From Devosia sp. (lineage in GTDB: Bacteria; Pseudomonadota; Alphaproteobacteria; Rhizobiales; Devosiaceae): DNA of 19,917 nucleotides. The stretch's first letter is position 1. Each line of letters starts with the position of its first letter. This document shows, piece after piece, positions 7,477 through 13,898 of this stretch. Location of the stretch: contig JANXSI010000421.1 of NCBI GenBank assembly GCA_025352765.1, positions 1 through 19,917 on the forward strand, written 5' to 3'. Made by a program: the position numbers and the translations under genes. The notes beneath the pieces are model-generated. The model was not told where the DNA came from. It searched no databases and saw nothing but the letters and a program-made list of their open reading frames with translations.

Positions 7477-7551
7477 TGGAGCGGGCGAAGGGATTCGAAC
7501 CCTCGACCCTAACCTTGGCAAGGTTATGCTCTACCCCTGAGCTACACCCGC
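7477..7551 (-). tRNA. tRNA-Gly (anticodon GCC), CCA encoded
   Basis: The minus strand from 7551 begins GCGGGTGTAGCTCAGGGGTA and folds into a full cloverleaf. The 7-bp acceptor stem (GCGGGTG with CGCCCGC, one T-G pair), D arm with AGCTCAGGGGTAGAGC, anticodon arm AACCTTGCCAAGGTT with GCC, and T arm GAGGGTTCGAATCCCTT are all present. A T discriminator and genomic CCA complete it at 7477. Its 3' end faces the accessory region, the usual orientation for island insertion, though no duplicated 3' end is visible in the window. Confidence 0.97.
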
Positions 7552-7600
7552 ACTCCAAGCCCTGCCGCGGCCAATCCCTTGGCAGCGGCGCGACGCGGGC

Positions 7601-7630
7601 CTATATGCCCAATCGATATCGCCTTTGCAA
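7601..7630 (-). promoter_or_regulatory. Possible promoter of tRNA-Gly
   Basis: On the minus strand TTGCAA (7630-7625) is followed after 18 bases by TATAGG (7606-7601), about 50 bases before the tRNA start. Both hexamers differ from consensus, so this is a weak prediction. Confidence 0.3.
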
Positions 7631-7718
7631 CCCTAAACTCCCACCGTCGCGGCGGCCCGTCTGGCATATCGCCGCGCCGTCTGCGAAAAGGGTGAAGAGC
7701 AGTGAAAGAGCGCCAGCC

Positions 7719-8657
7719 ATGAACGTCAATGTGAGTTCCTCCCCAACCGCGACGCCGCCGGTGGCGCTCGTCAAGGATTCGACCGACCGCGCCTTCAAGG
7801 TGGACGTCATCGACGCATCGCTCGAGGCGCCTGTGCTGGTCGACTTCTGGGCGCCCTGGTGCGGCCCGTGCCGGGCCCTGTCGCCCAACATTGAAAAGGT
7901 GGTCAACGAGAAGGCTGGCAAGATCCGGCTGGTCAAGATCAACATCGACGAGAATCCCGGCATTGCCGGCCAGCTCGGCGTGCAGTCGATCCCGGCGGTG
8001 TTTGCCTTTGCCGGCGGCCGCCCGGTCGATGCGTTCCTCGGCGCCATTCCCGAAAGCGAAGTCCGCAAGTTTGCCGACAAGGTGATCGCCGCGGCCCCGC
8101 CCGCTGCCGCTGCAGCCGGCTCGGTGGAAGAAGAGATCAAGAACGCTACGCTGGCGGCCAAGGAAGCCTTCGACGTCGGCGACCTCAACACCGCCGCGCA
8201 GATCTTCGGCATGGTGCTGCAGCATCAGCCCGAGCACGCCGAGGCGCTGATCGGGATGTCGCGGGTGTACCTCAAGGCCGGCGAGATCGAGCAGGCGCAG
8301 GCGATCTTCGACACCATTCCCGAGGCTGCCCGCAAGGGGCCCGACTACACCTCCCTCGGTGCCGAACTGAAACTCCTGTCGGAGGCCGCGGAGCTTTCCG
8401 GCACCGCCGAGCTCGAGCACGAACTGGCGCGCGATGCGGACAACCATCAGGCCCGCTTCGATCTCGCACTGGCCTTCAACGCGGCGGGGCAGCGCGTCGA
8501 GGCGGCGGAACAGCTGGTCATGCTGATGAAACGCGACCGGACATGGAACGACGACGCGGCGCGCAAGAAGCTGCTCGAATTCTTCGAGGCCTGGGGCCCC
8601 AAGGATCCTGCAACACTGAAGGGGCGGAGGCTGTTGTCGGCCCTGCTGTTTGCATGA
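7719..8657 (+). CDS. cnoX: CnoX/YbbN-like thioredoxin-TPR co-chaperone
   Basis: 312 residues from ATG at 7719. The frame stays open upstream, but that part runs across the tRNA gene and is not plausible. Residues 15-125 are a thioredoxin fold with the active site WCGPC (Cys48, Cys51), cis-proline region SIPAVF and a KINIDENP strand. Residues 150-312 are helical repeats of TPR type (AKEAFDVGDLNTAAQIFGMV, HAEALIGMSRVYLKAGEIEQ, ARFDLALAFNAAGQRVEAAE). This domain pair is that of CnoX (YbbN), which protects proteins from oxidation and hands them to chaperones. E. coli CnoX lacks a full CXXC, so this one may retain redox activity. The stop overlaps the next start (ATGA), coupling translation. Confidence 0.88.
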   Translation: MNVNVSSSPTATPPVALVKDSTDRAFKVDVIDASLEAPVLVDFWAPWCGPCRALSPNIEKVVNEKAGKIRLVKINIDENPGIAGQLGVQSIPAVFAFAGGRPVDAFLGAIPESEVRKFADKVIAAAPPAAAAAGSVEEEIKNATLAAKEAFDVGDLNTAAQIFGMVLQHQPEHAEALIGMSRVYLKAGEIEQAQAIFDTIPEAARKGPDYTSLGAELKLLSEAAELSGTAELEHELARDADNHQARFDLALAFNAAGQRVEAAEQLVMLMKRDRTWNDDAARKKLLEFFEAWGPKDPATLKGRRLLSALLFA

Positions 8658-9319
8658 TGATGAAGCGCCCGGTCTCGCCTTCCGACCTGCCTGAGCGGCT
8701 TCCCGTGTTCCCATTGAGCGGGGCCCTCCTGCTGCCCTATTCGCATCGGCCGCTCAACGTATTCGAGCCCCGTTACGTCGAGATGGTCGATGCCGCGCTG
8801 AGCGGCAGCCGACTGATCGGTTTGATCCAGCCCGAGGACACCAGCGAGGAAAGCCCGCGCGGCCGCGCCCCGCTGCAAAAGATCGGCACGGTCGGCCGTC
8901 TGACCCACTGGGAAGAGAACGGCGAGGGCCGCTACTTCATCATTCTTGAGGGCCTCTGCCGCTTCGAGTTGGTATCGGAACTGACCGTGATGACGCCCTA
9001 CCGGCAGGCGGTGATTTCGTCGGAGCGCTTTGCCGTCGACTTCGACCGTGCCTATGGCGAGGACGCGGTTGACCGCGATCGCCTGCTCAAGATGATGAAG
9101 GACTATGCCGAGTTCGGTAATTTCGAGCTCAATTGGGACGAGATCAACAAGACCGGCACCGCCGACCTCGTCAACTTCTGCTGCATGGTCTCGCCCTATG
9201 GCGCGCGCGAAAAGCAGGTGCTGCTCGAGGCCAGTTCGCTCGAGGCGCGCGCTGAGACGCTGATCGCCATGGCCGAGTACGAGATGGCCAAGGGCGGCGC
9301 CGGCGCGCCGCTGCAATAA
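8654..9319 (+). CDS. LON substrate-binding-domain protein (ATP-dependent protease La N-terminal-like)
   Basis: 221 residues from ATG at 8654; ATGs at 8657 and 8660 follow immediately, so the exact first codon is open. The start overlaps the cnoX stop. The N-terminus LPVFPLSGALLLPYSHRPLN, followed by VFEPRYVEMV and a later RYFIILEGLCRFEL block, is the typical stand-alone Lon N-terminal (PUA-like) domain. No ATPase or Ser-Lys protease domain of true Lon follows; the length matches the stand-alone family. The family is thought to bind unfolded or target polypeptides, but its role is not settled. Conserved company with cnoX and a Trm112-like gene suggests a protein quality control or translation-related theme (inference). 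Confidence 0.9.
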   Translation: MMMKRPVSPSDLPERLPVFPLSGALLLPYSHRPLNVFEPRYVEMVDAALSGSRLIGLIQPEDTSEESPRGRAPLQKIGTVGRLTHWEENGEGRYFIILEGLCRFELVSELTVMTPYRQAVISSERFAVDFDRAYGEDAVDRDRLLKMMKDYAEFGNFELNWDEINKTGTADLVNFCCMVSPYGAREKQVLLEASSLEARAETLIAMAEYEMAKGGAGAPLQ

Positions 9320-9552
9320 TGCAGGACCTCGGGCAGCAGCGGCGGTACGAGGTCGATCCCAAGACGCTCGAGATGCTGGTGTGTCCGCTGACCAAGACCC
9401 GCCTCGTGCTGAGTGCGGACCGTCGCGAACTGATCTCGGTCGCTGCCCATCTGGCGTTTCCGATTCGCGACGGCGTGCCGATGCTCAGCCTCGATGAGGC
9501 GCGCGATGTGGAGCCGGTCGAGATGCGGGTGCATTTTCCGCCGATGGCATGA
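9319..9552 (+). CDS. Trm112/YcaR (UPF0434) family small protein
   Basis: 77 residues. Its ATG overlaps the preceding TAA by one base. The core LEMLVCPLTKTRLVLSADRR followed by LISVAAHLAFPIRDGVPMLS is the family signature. Eukaryotic Trm112 activates several methyltransferases of tRNA, rRNA and release factors; bacterial YcaR-like members are shorter and mostly lack the zinc cysteines, as here (a single Cys). Likely role as a small methyltransferase partner is inference from the family. It is the third gene of the coupled cnoX-LON-Trm112 set. Confidence 0.88.
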   Translation: MQDLGQQRRYEVDPKTLEMLVCPLTKTRLVLSADRRELISVAAHLAFPIRDGVPMLSLDEARDVEPVEMRVHFPPMA

Positions 9553-9573
9553 CGACGCGGCATACGCGGTTCT

Positions 9574-9586
9574 ATATGTACCATAT
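9574..9586. promoter_or_regulatory. Short palindrome upstream of the LuxR triplet
   Basis: ATATG-tac-CATAT, a perfect 5-bp inverted repeat in the otherwise gene-free 165 bases before the first regulator. It could be an operator of a dimeric regulator, possibly of the LuxR genes themselves; a chance occurrence is not excluded. Confidence 0.25.
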
Positions 9587-9706
9587 CGCTCCATGTTTTC
9601 GGCGGAATATATTGACGAAAGTCAAGGAATTCACGGAAGTGGCGTTGGGAACAAATCGTCCAGGAGTCCATAGTTGTTTTCTGCCACACGTCCGGCAGGT
9701 CTCAGC

Positions 9707-9720
9707 GGGAGGGCGACCTG
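9707..9720 (+). promoter_or_regulatory. Ribosome binding site that points to a CTG start
   Basis: GGGAGGG at 9707-9713 sits five bases (from the GGAGG core) before CTG at 9718-9720. No ATG, GTG or TTG exists in frame between the stop at 9613 and GTG 9787, although the intervening residues are conserved with the two paralogs. Confidence 0.5.
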
Positions 9721-10434
9721 CTTACCATCCTTGGGAAATATATCGGCGATGTCATCGCCGTTGACGACGACGACTCGGCTCGCTGGGTGCTCGCGGCGAT
9801 CGCCCGGGATTTCGGCTTTCGCAGTGCGGTGCTGATTGAACTGACGCGCGACCTGCACGGTCTCGCCCGGGTGGTCGATACCGATCCGAACCGCGATGCG
9901 GCGGGTCAGCCGATCTTCGCCCAGGTCGGCCTGCAGCCGCTGGCCGGCGCGCTCCGCGGTCTGATCGAGGCCGATGGCGTCACAGTGGTGACACCCGGCG
10001 ATCCTGCTCCCCCGCACGCCTACTCGGACTTCCTCGCGACCTACGATCTCACCGAAGTGGTCGCGGTATCGATGACGCTGGGCGACGACGTGGCCGGACT
10101 GATTGCCTTCTGCGGCATCCCGGAGCTGAGCCCGATGCAACTGTCAGCGATCCAGACCCTCAGTTACAGCCTGTTCGCGCATCTGTGGGCGCTCGGCGCT
10201 CAGCCCCCCGCGCTCGAGCCGACGCGCATTCACCTGTTCAAGCCACTCACCCCGCGCGAGAAAGAGGTGATGCGGCTCTCGGCCAGTGGCCGCACCTCGG
10301 CCCAGATCGCCTGCGATCTCGGGCTTTCGGCGCGGACGGTCAACCAACACGTCGAAAACGTCGCCGGAAAGCTCGGTACGAGGAACCGGACGCACACCAT
10401 CGCCGAACTCGTGCGCCATCATTTGCTGACCTGA
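9718..10434 (+). CDS. LuxR-type transcriptional regulator, first of three tandem paralogs
   Basis: 238 residues if read from CTG at 9718; the first conventional start, GTG 9787, would remove the first 23 residues, which are conserved with the other two copies (LLTILGKYIGDV here, LLTLLEKHIG and LLTLIEKYIG there). The C-terminal 62 residues (177-238) are a GerE/LuxR helix-turn-helix: LTPREKEVMRLSASGRTSAQ, then DLGLSARTVNQHVENVAGKL. The N-terminal 170 residues form a sensory-looking domain (VLAAIARDFGFRSAVLIEL, LSPMQLSAIQTLSYSLF) similar in size to an autoinducer-binding domain, but I cannot see the usual Trp/Tyr ligand residues. No luxI-type synthase is nearby. Likely an orphan regulator; its ligand is unknown. 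Confidence 0.85.
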   Translation: MLTILGKYIGDVIAVDDDDSARWVLAAIARDFGFRSAVLIELTRDLHGLARVVDTDPNRDAAGQPIFAQVGLQPLAGALRGLIEADGVTVVTPGDPAPPHAYSDFLATYDLTEVVAVSMTLGDDVAGLIAFCGIPELSPMQLSAIQTLSYSLFAHLWALGAQPPALEPTRIHLFKPLTPREKEVMRLSASGRTSAQIACDLGLSARTVNQHVENVAGKLGTRNRTHTIAELVRHHLLT

Positions 10435-10450
10435 GAGGAGCCGCAAGCTG
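10433..10450 (+). promoter_or_regulatory. Ribosome binding site before the CTG start of the second LuxR gene
   Basis: GAGAGGAG at 10433-10440 is followed after seven bases by CTG at 10448. The frame upstream ends in a TGA at 10427-10429 with no ATG, GTG or TTG after it, and the next such codon is GTG 10559, far inside the conserved domain. This makes CTG the most economical start. Confidence 0.6.
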
Positions 10451-11224
10451 CTCACGCTGCTTGAAAAGCACATTGGCACCGTCCTGGCCGTCCGCGACGC
10501 TGCCGCCGCTCAGGCGGTACTTGCCGCGATCGCAACCGACTTCGGCTTTCGCAGCGCCGTGCTGGTGGAGTCTTCGAGGGACCTCAAATCGATCGAAACG
10601 GTGATCGACACCAATCCCGATCGTGCCGCAGCCGGCTTGGCGTTGGCCCGCAAGGTTGGTCTCGCGCCTGTGGTCGAGGCCATCGGCCGGTTGCTGCGGG
10701 CCGATCGAGCCGTGCGCATCGGCGGTGGCCAGGGTCTCTCCGACCATCCGTTTTCTGCCTTCTGGAAGCTTTACGATTTTTCCGACTGCGTGGCCGTTTC
10801 GCTGACCCGGGGGGACAGGCGGGAGTCCGAGATCGTTGGTTTGGTCGCGTTTTCTGGAAAGCCGGATCTCGGACCGGCCCAGATGGGCGCCCTGCAGACC
10901 CTGGCCTATAGTCTCGGCGCCCAGGTCTGGAAGCTGACGGGTGCGGCACTGGCCGAGCCGGTCTCCCCGGCGATCGCGCTCACGCCTCGCGAAAAGCAGG
11001 TCATGCGACTCTCCGCCGTGGGCCGGACCTCGTCCCAGATTGCCGACGAACTCGGCATGTCGGCCCGTACGGTGAACAAGCATTTTGAAAACGTCGCCGG
11101 AAAACTCGGTACAAGGAGCCGCCCCCACACCATTGCCGAACTACTGCGCCGGCAAATACTGACTGATCACAAGACCGTGATCGGTGGATATGGTGGCGTT
11201 GTCATCGGCCAATCCGGCAAGTAG
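10448..11224 (+). CDS. LuxR-type transcriptional regulator, second tandem paralog
   Basis: 258 residues from CTG at 10448, 13 bases after the previous gene. It matches its neighbours through the whole length (LLTLLEKHIG at the start, VLAAIATDFGFRSAVLVESS, LGPAQMGALQTLAYSLGAQV), then the LuxR helix-turn-helix LTPREKQVMRLSAVGRTSSQ and ELGMSARTVNKHFENVAGKL. After the shared end (RQILT) it has an extra 20-residue tail ending GYGGVVIGQSGK. That tail accounts exactly for the length difference from the 238-residue copies. A conventional start at GTG 10559 would delete 37 conserved residues. Role presumed DNA-binding regulator with an N-terminal sensory domain; ligand unknown. Confidence 0.83.
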   Translation: MLTLLEKHIGTVLAVRDAAAAQAVLAAIATDFGFRSAVLVESSRDLKSIETVIDTNPDRAAAGLALARKVGLAPVVEAIGRLLRADRAVRIGGGQGLSDHPFSAFWKLYDFSDCVAVSLTRGDRRESEIVGLVAFSGKPDLGPAQMGALQTLAYSLGAQVWKLTGAALAEPVSPAIALTPREKQVMRLSAVGRTSSQIADELGMSARTVNKHFENVAGKLGTRSRPHTIAELLRRQILTDHKTVIGGYGGVVIGQSGK

Positions 11225-11321
11225 GCGGGTAATTCATGCCGTTACCGACTTTATTTCCCGGTGCCCAGGGGAGATAGTGCGGTGTCCGAACAGATTTCGG
11301 ATTCGCCTCGGGGGGCCGGGC

Positions 11322-12038
11322 CTGCTCACGCTCATCGAAAAGTACATCGGGTTAATCCATGATGTAGCCGACCGCGAAGCGGCTCGCGGTGTCCTCGCGG
11401 TATTGGCGAAGGGGTTTAGTTTTCGGAGCGCATTCCTGCTCGAATTCTCCGAGGATCGGCGAATCATCGCCGAGTCGGCGCTCGATACCGACCCCGCACG
11501 GCAGGCAGCTGGCAGCGAGATGGCGCGCAGGGATGGTGGTCGCCTGTTGATTGAACTTCTCGCGCGCACCGAGGAGCGCGGCACCACGCTTCGGATTAAG
11601 CCGGAAGAGCTGGAAGCCGATGGCCTCAACGAGTCATTCCGCGCCAGGTTCGATTTGCTCGAGCTCACCGGTGTGCCGATCGCGCTCGAAGATGGCGTGG
11701 CTGGGCTGGTGGGTTTTTCCGGCACCCCTGAACTGAGCCCGATGCAGAAACGTGCCCTGCATGTCCTCAGTTACAGCCTCTTTGCGCGCATCCGCGCCAT
11801 CACGGCGGCCAAGACGCCGCTCGCGACAATGAGTCCTCACCTCAAACCGCTCACCCCTCGCGAGAAGGAAGTGATGCGCCTGTCGGCCATTGGCCGGACG
11901 TCGGCCGAGATCGCACGCGAGTTGGGCCTGTCGCCGCGGACGGTCAATCAGCATGTCGAAAATGTTGCCGAAAAGCTCGGCACCAAGAATCGCACCCACA
12001 CCATCGCCGAACTGATGCGCCATCATATGCTCGCCTGA
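11322..12038 (+). CDS. LuxR-type transcriptional regulator, third tandem paralog
   Basis: 238 residues from CTG at 11322, the position aligned with the CTG of the other two copies. Here conventional starts exist in the same frame: GTG 11277 (AGGGGAG three bases upstream) and ATG 11184 (inside the previous gene). The residues they would add (VRCPNRFRIRLGGPG) have no counterpart in the paralogs, and the G-rich stretch before the CTG is a poor ribosome binding site, so the start is open. N-terminal domain LLTLIEKYIG, VLAVLAKGFSFRSAFLLEF, LSPMQKRALHVLSYSLFARI; C-terminal LuxR domain LTPREKEVMRLSAIGRTSAE, ELGLSPRTVNQHVENVAEKL. It ends nine bases from the convergent hydroxylase gene, the gap flanked by a short CTGAG/CTCAG inverted repeat. 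Confidence 0.83.
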   Translation: MLTLIEKYIGLIHDVADREAARGVLAVLAKGFSFRSAFLLEFSEDRRIIAESALDTDPARQAAGSEMARRDGGRLLIELLARTEERGTTLRIKPEELEADGLNESFRARFDLLELTGVPIALEDGVAGLVGFSGTPELSPMQKRALHVLSYSLFARIRAITAAKTPLATMSPHLKPLTPREKEVMRLSAIGRTSAEIARELGLSPRTVNQHVENVAEKLGTKNRTHTIAELMRHHMLA

Positions 12039-12047
12039 GTGGCAGTC

Positions 12048-13268
12048 TCAGATCGGCATGCCGCGCAACAGCCGCGGGCCATCGCGGTCGAGGCCCGCTG
12101 CCCGGCCGATCAGCGCCGACTTGACCGGCGTCAAGCGGCCGACGAGGCCAAGTCCGAGATCGCGCAGCGCCCGCACCGGTGCCACGTCGTTCGAGAACAG
12201 CCGGTTGAGATTGTCGGTCACCGCCGCCATCAACGCCGTGTCGAACCGCCGCGACGCTTGGTAGCGCTCGAGGACGTCGACCCCACCATGATCGAGGCCG
12301 AGCCGCATGGCCTCGATGATCATTTGCGAGAGCGCCGCGACATCTTTGAGGCCGAGGTTGAGTCCCTGGCCGGCAAGTGGGTGCACCACATGGGCGGCGT
12401 CGCCGATCAGGGCCAGCCGCGGCGCCACGAACGCCCGCGCCAGTTGCATCCGCAACGGGTAGCTCTGTACCGCTTCCTCAAGCGTCACCTTGCCCAGGCT
12501 CGACCCCATGGCGGCCTCGATCTCGGCCGCGGCATCGGCGGCGGGTAGGCTCTTGATGCGCCCCGCCTCGGCGGTCGTTTCCGTCCACACCAGCGATGAG
12601 CGGTTGCCGGTGAGCGGCAGGCTGGCAAAAGGCCCCGCCGGCCGAAAGTGTTCGAATGCCGTGCCGTCATGCGGCAGTTCATGCGCGATGGTCGTAACCA
12701 CCCCGGACTGGTGGTAGTCGTGCGACACGACGCCGATCCCGGCCATGCCGCGGAGCGCCGACATCACGCCGTCAGATCCGACGATCAGCGGCGCGGTGAG
12801 CACCTCGCCGCTCCTGAGGGTCAGCCGGGCAAGGTCCGATCCGGCGGCGTAGCCGGCGATCTCGGCCCCCTCGATCAGCTCGGCCCGCGGCCGCACGGCT
12901 TCGAGCAGCACCCGCGTCAGCACGCGGTTGGGCACCATGTGGGCGTAGGGCTCGCCTGGCGCCACGTCGCCTTCGAAGGTGAGGAACACCGGCCGCGACA
13001 GATCGCCCCGGCCCGAATCGGTGATCTTCATGGCGCGGATCGGTTGCGCCTCGGGGAGCATTGCCCCCCACACCCCCAGCGCCTCCAGCACCCGCCGCAC
13101 CCCGGCGGCCAGTGCGAAGGCGCGCTTGTCGTCGGGGATGGTGAAGCTGCGCCGGTCGACCAGCGCCACGCGCACGTCGCGCTGAAAGCGAGTGAGCGCC
13201 AGTGCCAGGCACAGCCCGACGGGGCCGCCGCCAACGATTATGACATCATAGGATCGAGGGATGGTCAT
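12048..13268 (-). CDS. UbiH/UbiF/Coq6-family FAD-dependent hydroxylase
   Basis: 406 residues, ATG at 13268. The FAD site GGGPVG at 13-18 follows strand YDVIIV; the GSDG motif lies at 164-167; and the second FAD motif LIGDAAHVVHPLAGQGLNLG has Gly289-Asp290. These three motifs define the class A flavin monooxygenases of the UbiH/Coq6 group, which hydroxylate the ring of ubiquinone precursors using NAD(P)H and O2 at the membrane. Which ring position this enzyme modifies (UbiH, UbiF, UbiI or the alphaproteobacterial UbiL/UbiM types) cannot be decided by eye. It is monocistronic here: divergent from glnK-amtB and convergent with the regulator triplet. Confidence 0.9.
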   Translation of the reverse strand: MTIPRSYDVIIVGGGPVGLCLALALTRFQRDVRVALVDRRSFTIPDDKRAFALAAGVRRVLEALGVWGAMLPEAQPIRAMKITDSGRGDLSRPVFLTFEGDVAPGEPYAHMVPNRVLTRVLLEAVRPRAELIEGAEIAGYAAGSDLARLTLRSGEVLTAPLIVGSDGVMSALRGMAGIGVVSHDYHQSGVVTTIAHELPHDGTAFEHFRPAGPFASLPLTGNRSSLVWTETTAEAGRIKSLPAADAAAEIEAAMGSSLGKVTLEEAVQSYPLRMQLARAFVAPRLALIGDAAHVVHPLAGQGLNLGLKDVAALSQMIIEAMRLGLDHGGVDVLERYQASRRFDTALMAAVTDNLNRLFSNDVAPVRALRDLGLGLVGRLTPVKSALIGRAAGLDRDGPRLLRGMPI

Positions 13269-13355
13269 TGTCTGACCGTTCTGCCGCCACGCCGGTCACG
13301 ACGCAAGCGTCACGCTGTCACGGCGTGCCAAAACGCTCAGCAAAAATGCGCAAGT

Positions 13356-13372
13356 TGCACACAATTTGGGCA
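13356..13372. promoter_or_regulatory. Candidate NtrC-binding site upstream of glnK
   Basis: TGCAC-N7-GGGCA, 17 bases, matches the NtrC consensus TGCAC-N7-GTGCA with one mismatch. It lies about 98 bases upstream of the -24 element of the sigma-54 promoter, a normal distance for an enhancer. Confidence 0.55.
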
Positions 13373-13468
13373 TTCGCCGGGACGCACAGGGGTCACAGGC
13401 ACCCGACTTCACCCCTCAGTGTCACATTTGCTTAACAGAATCATACCGTTGGCGCGGCGGGGCGAAAC

Positions 13469-13483
13469 TGGCACGGCATTTGA
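13469..13483 (+). promoter_or_regulatory. Sigma-54 (RpoN) promoter of glnK-amtB
   Basis: TGGCACG-gcat-TTGA has the invariant -24 GG (13470-13471) and a -12 element differing from TTGC in the last base, with correct ten-base spacing. It is 47 bases before the glnK ATG. With the upstream NtrC-like site it indicates induction under nitrogen limitation. Confidence 0.75.
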
Positions 13484-13529
13484 GTCTCTGTTGGCATTGG
13501 AAAGACCAAGCGAAATGAAAGGGGCATCC

Positions 13530-13868
13530 ATGAAACTGGTGATCGCAATCATCAAGCCATCCCGGCTTGAAGAAGTGCGTCAGGCGCTGAACTCGCTCGA
13601 CGTGCACGGCATGACCGTGACTGAAGTCAAAGGCTACGGCCGTCAGAAGGGGCATTCCGAAATCTACCGCGGCACCGAATATGCGGTGCACTTCCTGCCC
13701 AAGCTCAAGATCGAGATCGCTGTCGATGACGCCCAGTCCGACGCCATCGTCTCGGCCATCCGCGAGAGTGCCCAGACGGGCCGCATCGGTGACGGCAAGA
13801 TCTTCGTGCTCGACCTTCTCGCGGTCACCCGCATCCGCACCGGCGAAACCGGCGCGTCGGCTCTCTAG
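13530..13868 (+). CDS. glnK: Nitrogen regulatory protein P-II (GlnK)
   Basis: 112 residues from ATG at 13530, the family's exact length; AAAGGGG upstream serves as ribosome binding site. Another in-frame ATG at 13515 would add five residues not found in P-II proteins. The protein starts MKLVIAIIKPSRLEEVRQAL; the T-loop GYGRQKGHSEIYRGTEY carries Tyr51, the site uridylylated by GlnD, and KIEIAVDD plus GRIGDGKIFV form the nucleotide-binding parts. P-II trimers sense ATP/ADP and 2-oxoglutarate. In the glnK-amtB arrangement they plug the ammonium channel when nitrogen becomes plentiful. The amtB gene follows after 30 bases, and both are served by the sigma-54 promoter at 13469. Confidence 0.97.
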   Translation: MKLVIAIIKPSRLEEVRQALNSLDVHGMTVTEVKGYGRQKGHSEIYRGTEYAVHFLPKLKIEIAVDDAQSDAIVSAIRESAQTGRIGDGKIFVLDLLAVTRIRTGETGASAL

Positions 13869-13898
13869 CTCCCGCGCTGATTTTCAGGAGAATTGCAC

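Noticed and set aside
7476..7718. Upstream extension of the CnoX reading frame by 81 codons
   Set aside because: It runs across the tRNA-Gly gene on the other strand and its residues do not resemble a thioredoxin N-terminus; the ATG at 7719 fits the family.
12648..13529. Long upstream extension of the P-II reading frame
   Set aside because: P-II proteins are 112 residues starting MK(L/K)(V/I); the extension is antisense to the hydroxylase gene and crosses the sigma-54 promoter.
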